DNA of 64,000 nucleotides from JBEPTX01 sp041691795 (GTDB lineage Bacteria > Patescibacteriota > Saccharimonadia > Saccharimonadales > Saccharimonadaceae), in NCBI GenBank assembly GCA_041691795.1, contig JBEPTX010000001.1, forward strand, positions 1-64,000. Direction: 5' to 3'. The first letter of the stretch is position 1. Each line of letters opens with the position of its first letter. A program made the translations under genes and the position numbers. A model generated the notes under the pieces. That model ran no database searches and had not been told where the DNA came from. It worked only from the letters and a program-made list of their open reading frames with translations. Positions 60,918 through 64,000 of this stretch are shown piece by piece.

Positions 60918-61190
60918 CTAACGACTATGACTGTTTTCAATATTATGCGCAGCATCTTGAAAAGTCGTACCGATACCAGGTATCTGAACAAAGAAACTCA
61001 GTATCCAAACCACAATTGCAACAACCACGGTACCACCTAGCACACTCCCAAGTCCAAAGAAAATACCACGAAAAAAGTTCACATGATACATACGACGACG
61101 ATTTCGATAAATATCGTCAAATATTTCTTCTAACAGATCTCGTTTGGCTGATTTTTCATTATCTTTTTTTAACTTTTCCAGAAAATGCAT
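60918..61190 (-). CDS. Small DUF5665-like membrane protein
   Basis: A 90-residue protein. A charged N-terminus (EKLKKDNEKSAKRDLLEEIFDDIYRNRRRM) is followed by FRGIFFGLGSVLGGTVVVAIVVWILSFF, one or two membrane helices, and a polar end. The layout fits DUF5665 proteins. It is the last of three small envelope genes (61696 to 60918) packed with a one-base gap and an overlap, probably one transcript ahead of dnaE. Confidence 0.7.
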   Translation of the reverse strand: MHFLEKLKKDNEKSAKRDLLEEIFDDIYRNRRRMYHVNFFRGIFFGLGSVLGGTVVVAIVVWILSFFVQIPGIGTTFQDAAHNIENSHSR

Positions 61191-61191
61191 A

Positions 61192-61431
61192 CTATTTTTT
61201 GCCTGCTAAATCACGTTTTGCATCACGAACCGCACGCTGCCCACGGGCTTTGTAGTCTTCGGCTTTTGATTTTGCTTTTTCGGCTTTTTTTGCAGCTTCA
61301 GACTTTAATTCTTCGGCTTTTTGCTTTAGATCAGCCCGTGTTTCACTTCCACTTTTGGGTGCAGTCAAGATACCTGCCACGATGCCCGCCGCAGCACCTA
61401 TCAGTGCACCAATTGTCAGTCTAGCTTTCAT
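61192..61431 (-). CDS. YtxH-family small membrane protein
   Basis: A 79-residue protein with a Gly/Ala-rich membrane helix (IGALIGAAAGIVAGILTAPKSGSETR), the YtxH signature, then a long Lys/Ala/Glu-rich helix likely to form a coiled-coil. Relatives are general-stress membrane proteins of unknown function. It overlaps the upstream gene by 11 bases. Confidence 0.82.
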   Translation of the reverse strand: MKARLTIGALIGAAAGIVAGILTAPKSGSETRADLKQKAEELKSEAAKKAEKAKSKAEDYKARGQRAVRDAKRDLAGKK

Positions 61432-61696
61432 CGTCAGGCGCTCCCCTTTTTTCGGCGTATTTTTTGGCCTTTTTCAGATAATCAACAATTGTTTTTGTCA
61501 TCAAAGCCGGTGATGCAACCTTGTGAACACCACGTGTTAATTGTTCAAACATTGTTGCTGTTCGCGCGGCAGATTCTGTCACGGTTTTAATTTGGTTTGT
61601 GACTTTGATTAATAAAATCGTCAAAATAATACCAAGCAACAGAAAAACTGCTAGAAAGATTGACAGAATAATCACGAGAATTTGTGCAGGATCCAT
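61421..61696 (-). CDS. DUF948-like small membrane protein
   Basis: A 91-residue protein with an N-terminal membrane helix (ILVIILSIFLAVFLLLGIILTILLI), then a helical region with ITESAARTATMFEQ-like composition and a charged C-terminus. AAGGAAGTT precedes the ATG. Together with the YtxH gene it resembles the DUF948-YtxH pair of Gram-positive bacteria. Confidence 0.75.
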   Translation of the reverse strand: MDPAQILVIILSIFLAVFLLLGIILTILLIKVTNQIKTVTESAARTATMFEQLTRGVHKVASPALMTKTIVDYLKKAKKYAEKRGAPDDES

Positions 61697-61766
61697 AACT
61701 TCCTTTTCCTTTTTTATTTTTTATGTGCTTATGTAAAGTATAGCATGTATTTCAAGATAAATATAG

Positions 61767-62648
61767 CTAGCGGTCAAGACGATTGTTCAAGTATTTAGCA
61801 AATGCTTCACCGTATTCGTCGCTCTCTAGCGCAACGTCAACAACAGCCTGTAAATATTTCAACTGATTGCCTGTATCGTGCCAGATACCTTCGACAAATC
61901 GTCCATAGACTTCATCGTTTTGAGCAAGTTCATTAATACTTTCAGATAACGTAATCTCACCGTTTTTATCAGTTTTTTCGCGTGCAATAATGGACAAAAT
62001 ATCAGGTGTCAAAAGATAGCCGCCAACAGACGCAAAACTACTTGGTGCATTAGACGCACCCGGCTTTTCGACAAGTTTGGTCAACTGGAAGGTTTTGTCA
62101 TCGAGCTTTCGATCAATCGCCACCATGCCATATTTATCAGCATCTTTCTCTACATCAACTTCGATTAATGTGATGACTGATTTACCAGTTTTCTTATATG
62201 CTTCAAGTAACTGGACAGCACGGGGAACTTCACTACGGAAAAAGTCATCAGCAAAAAAGACAAAGAACGGTTCATCGTCGTCAATCAAATGCTGGGCATT
62301 GAGAACTGGTCGAGCATTGCCTTTTGGCGAACCCTTTTGACGAACGTAAACAAAATTGGCTAATTCCGCAACAGCCTTGATCTGATCAGCCTTGTCATCC
62401 TTGCCCTTTTCGCGGAGTTCAGCCTCTAACCCATCACTCCGATCAAAATGATCTTCAATTGAACGTTTCGTGCTACCTGTCACGATAATAATATCAGTTA
62501 CACCAGCAGCAACGGCTTCTTCGACAATCAATTGAATGACGGGGCGATCGATAATTGGTAACATTTCTTTTGGCATCGCTTTAGTCTGCGGCAAAAATCT
62601 CGTCCCAAGTCCTGCAGCACAGATAATTGCTTTGGTGGGCTGTTTCAT
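61767..62648 (-). CDS. galU: UTP-glucose-1-phosphate uridylyltransferase
   Basis: A 293-residue nucleotidyltransferase making UDP-glucose for glycan synthesis. Seen are AAGLGTRFLPQTKAMPKEMLP (near 11-31), IQLIVEEAVAAG, FFVFFADDFF (metal-binding Asp), KLVEKP, and VGGYLLTPDI. Its ATG overlaps the NUDIX stop by four bases, so it is the third gene of a gatB-NUDIX-galU unit. Confidence 0.95.
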   Translation of the reverse strand: MKQPTKAIICAAGLGTRFLPQTKAMPKEMLPIIDRPVIQLIVEEAVAAGVTDIIIVTGSTKRSIEDHFDRSDGLEAELREKGKDDKADQIKAVAELANFVYVRQKGSPKGNARPVLNAQHLIDDDEPFFVFFADDFFRSEVPRAVQLLEAYKKTGKSVITLIEVDVEKDADKYGMVAIDRKLDDKTFQLTKLVEKPGASNAPSSFASVGGYLLTPDILSIIAREKTDKNGEITLSESINELAQNDEVYGRFVEGIWHDTGNQLKYLQAVVDVALESDEYGEAFAKYLNNRLDR

Positions 62649-63196
62649 GAATGTTTCTCCCTATCAATTGCTTTTAGTTTTTCGTACGCCATGAGGATCT
62701 TTGCATGGTCTGTCGTTAAATCATTCACACTATTGTCCAGAAATTGGCTGATAGATATAAGATCAACTTCGACAAATTCTGTATCTTCAAGTTCTTGTTC
62801 TGCTTGTTTGGTACAATCCAATGCCAAAAATGCATGCCATGTCGAGTTCATATATGCATCTTTGTGATATGGTCCAAGATATTCGATGGTTCCGACTTGA
62901 TAACCTGTTTCTTCTAAAAGTTCTCGTCTGACAGCCTGCTCAGGTGTTTCGCCTGGGTCAACAAAGCCACCAGGTACTTCGTCCATCATCTTTTCGGGGC
63001 CTGGACGAAATTGTCTTGCTATAATCACTTGATTGTCTGGAGTAAGTGCAACAACTCCTGTGAATTCCAAGTCTTCTGGATGAAATAAATCATATATTGC
63101 TTGTTTTCCGTCTGGTTGAACGAATGTTTTTGAAACTACTTTTCGCCAACCTACTTTTGTCACCGTTGTTGGTTCAATTCGTTTCCAGGCTTTCAT
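62645..63196 (-). CDS. NUDIX hydrolase, ADP-ribose pyrophosphatase-like
   Basis: A 183-residue enzyme that cleaves nucleoside diphosphates linked to another group. The NUDIX box is GGFVDPGETPEQAVRRELLEETG (near 75-97), complete with REXXEE. The upstream ARQFRPGPEKMMDEVPGG is typical of ADP-ribose pyrophosphatases. It starts five bases after gatB and overlaps galU. The real substrate is not known. Confidence 0.92.
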   Translation of the reverse strand: MKAWKRIEPTTVTKVGWRKVVSKTFVQPDGKQAIYDLFHPEDLEFTGVVALTPDNQVIIARQFRPGPEKMMDEVPGGFVDPGETPEQAVRRELLEETGYQVGTIEYLGPYHKDAYMNSTWHAFLALDCTKQAEQELEDTEFVEVDLISISQFLDNSVNDLTTDHAKILMAYEKLKAIDREKHS

Positions 63197-63201
63197 GAAT
63201 G

Positions 63202-64000
63202 TTATAATCTTTCTCGAATCAGTTTTTGCGCAAGTGCCGGATTTGCTTTGCCTGCTGATTTTTTCATGACCTGGCCGACCAAGAATCCAATAACTTTGTC
63301 GTTGCCATTTTTGATGTCTTCAATCGCCTTCGCACTACTTGGATCTGCCAAGACTTGATCAACAATTGCTGCAATTTCGCCTTCGTCACTGACCTGTAGC
63401 AAGTTTTTGCGTTCAGCAATGGCACGTGGATTTTCGTCACTTGTCAGGAGTTCGATAAAGACTTCTTTGGCGGCAGTACTGCTGAGTTCATTAGCCTCGA
63501 CCATTTTGGCAAGATCGATAAATCCGTCTGGCGCAAGATTTCCGACTGTTGCAATCGCTTGATCGTCATCGTTATGTCCAAGGGCGCTCGAGAACCAGTG
63601 AGCCACTCGTTTGGCGGTTTCGTCGCCAGCACGTTGTTGAATGTCAGTTATGAGTACGGCGTAACTTTGCGTCGCGAGTAACGAATCTATAACTGATCGA
63701 TCCAATCCCAAACTTTTCCATGCCTCACGATATGCGGGTGGTAATGTTGGTACATCAGATTGGATTTCGGTAATTTCCGCATCTGTGAGAACGATTGGTG
63801 GAATATCGGCATCAGGCATATAACGATAGTCTTGGGCGTCTTCTTTACTACGCTGCGACGATGTGCGCATTTTAGCATCATCCCAACCACGAGTTTCTTG
63901 CACGACTTGACCACCTTTTTCAACCAGTTCTACCTGACGACGGAATTCATATTCAGCAGCTTTTTCGACGCTACGGAACGAGTTAAGATTTTTGACTTCG
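63202..64000 (-). CDS. gatB: Asp-tRNA(Asn)/Glu-tRNA(Gln) amidotransferase subunit B (partial)
   Basis: The C-terminal part of GatB; the start lies beyond the window. Read from the right edge, the frame gives EVKNLNSFRSVEKAAEYEF, VVQETRGWDD, and DAQDYRYMPDADIPP, all GatB signatures. The tail domain (about 130 residues, ending GKANPALAQKLIRERL) follows. With GatA/GatC it makes Gln-tRNA or Asn-tRNA by transamidation, so this organism probably lacks at least one of the direct synthetases. It heads the NUDIX-galU unit. Confidence 0.95.
   Translation of the reverse strand, partial: EVKNLNSFRSVEKAAEYEFRRQVELVEKGGQVVQETRGWDDAKMRTSSQRSKEDAQDYRYMPDADIPPIVLTDAEITEIQSDVPTLPPAYREAWKSLGLDRSVIDSLLATQSYAVLITDIQQRAGDETAKRVAHWFSSALGHNDDDQAIATVGNLAPDGFIDLAKMVEANELSSTAAKEVFIELLTSDENPRAIAERKNLLQVSDEGEIAAIVDQVLADPSSAKAIEDIKNGNDKVIGFLVGQVMKKSAGKANPALAQKLIRERL

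Noticed and set aside
1..64000. UGA read as glycine, as in Absconditabacteria and Gracilibacteria
   Set aside because: Real genes end at TGA with overlaps to the next start (for example 29303 and 33459), and conserved proteins have no in-frame TGA.
1..64000. CRISPR arrays, transposases, prophage genes
   Set aside because: No regular spaced repeats and no transposase, integrase or phage structural motif seen.

Overview
The window looks like chromosomal DNA of a Saccharibacteria (TM7, Candidate Phyla Radiation) bacterium or a close relative. This rests on a set of features rather than a marker tree. The code is standard, with TGA used as a stop. Gram-positive-like surface features are present (LPXTG-type anchor, bifunctional penicillin-binding protein, YtxH/DUF948/DUF5665-like small membrane proteins). 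There is a PilB-type pilus motor, a CIRCE/HrcA-type heat-shock control site, few biosynthetic genes, and housekeeping genes scattered as single units (rpsL-rpsG without fusA/tuf, nusA alone). Species cannot be told from this window.

Layout. 1-6.3 kb: yajQ, an aldo/keto reductase, rpsL-rpsG, a cyclopropane fatty acid synthase, and four small unrecognised genes, each a single-gene unit ending in a strong stem-loop. 6.4-16.1 kb: rpoC-rpoB, clpP, a pair of tiny membrane-protein ORFs, and tig. 16.2-24.3 kb: another small unit, a structured intergenic region with a dispersed repeat, hisS, an LPXTG surface protein, an rRNA/tRNA methyltransferase, two unrecognised proteins and proB. 24.3-27.1 kb: two tRNA-Leu genes around an FAD-linked oxidase. 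Both tRNAs are bracketed by altered copies of their own 5' half and 3' end. 27.2-32.9 kb: an unusual cluster with an unknown protein that runs into a sigma-70-family gene through an A-run with a -1 slippery heptamer, a second unknown protein overlapping it, and an SF2 helicase with five C-terminal homing-endonuclease-associated-type repeats. 32.9-64 kb: rsmD-phospholipase-like-recG, a phosphomannomutase-like HAD protein, tyrS, PBP1A, PIN/TRAM protein-radA, clpC and an overlapping membrane metalloprotease-like gene, nusA, a CNNM/CBS protein, an exported DUF1524 nuclease, an M1 aminopeptidase, an RNase HII-YraN fusion, rplS, pilB, a SpoU methyltransferase, dnaE, three small envelope proteins, then gatB (partial)-NUDIX-galU.

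How it works together. The core is transcription (rpoB, rpoC, nusA, a sigma factor), translation (rpsL, rpsG, rplS, hisS, tyrS, gatB, two tRNA-Leu), protein quality control (tig, clpP, clpC), replication and repair (dnaE, recG, radA, rnhB-yraN) and envelope or uptake functions (PBP, LPXTG protein, pilB, exported nuclease, aminopeptidase). clpP and clpC both carry CIRCE operators, so they look co-regulated by HrcA.

Most notable points. (1) The two tRNA-Leu loci share a tRNA-like leader and tRNA-derived trailer repeats. (2) The sigma factor frame has no credible start of its own and joins the upstream gene at A AAA AAC TAG. (3) RpoC has lost both structural zinc sites, and PilB has lost its zinc cysteines, while RadA keeps its own. 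(4) At least fifteen genes have a -10 hexamer only 6-10 nt before the start codon and no Shine-Dalgarno, which suggests widespread leaderless transcription.
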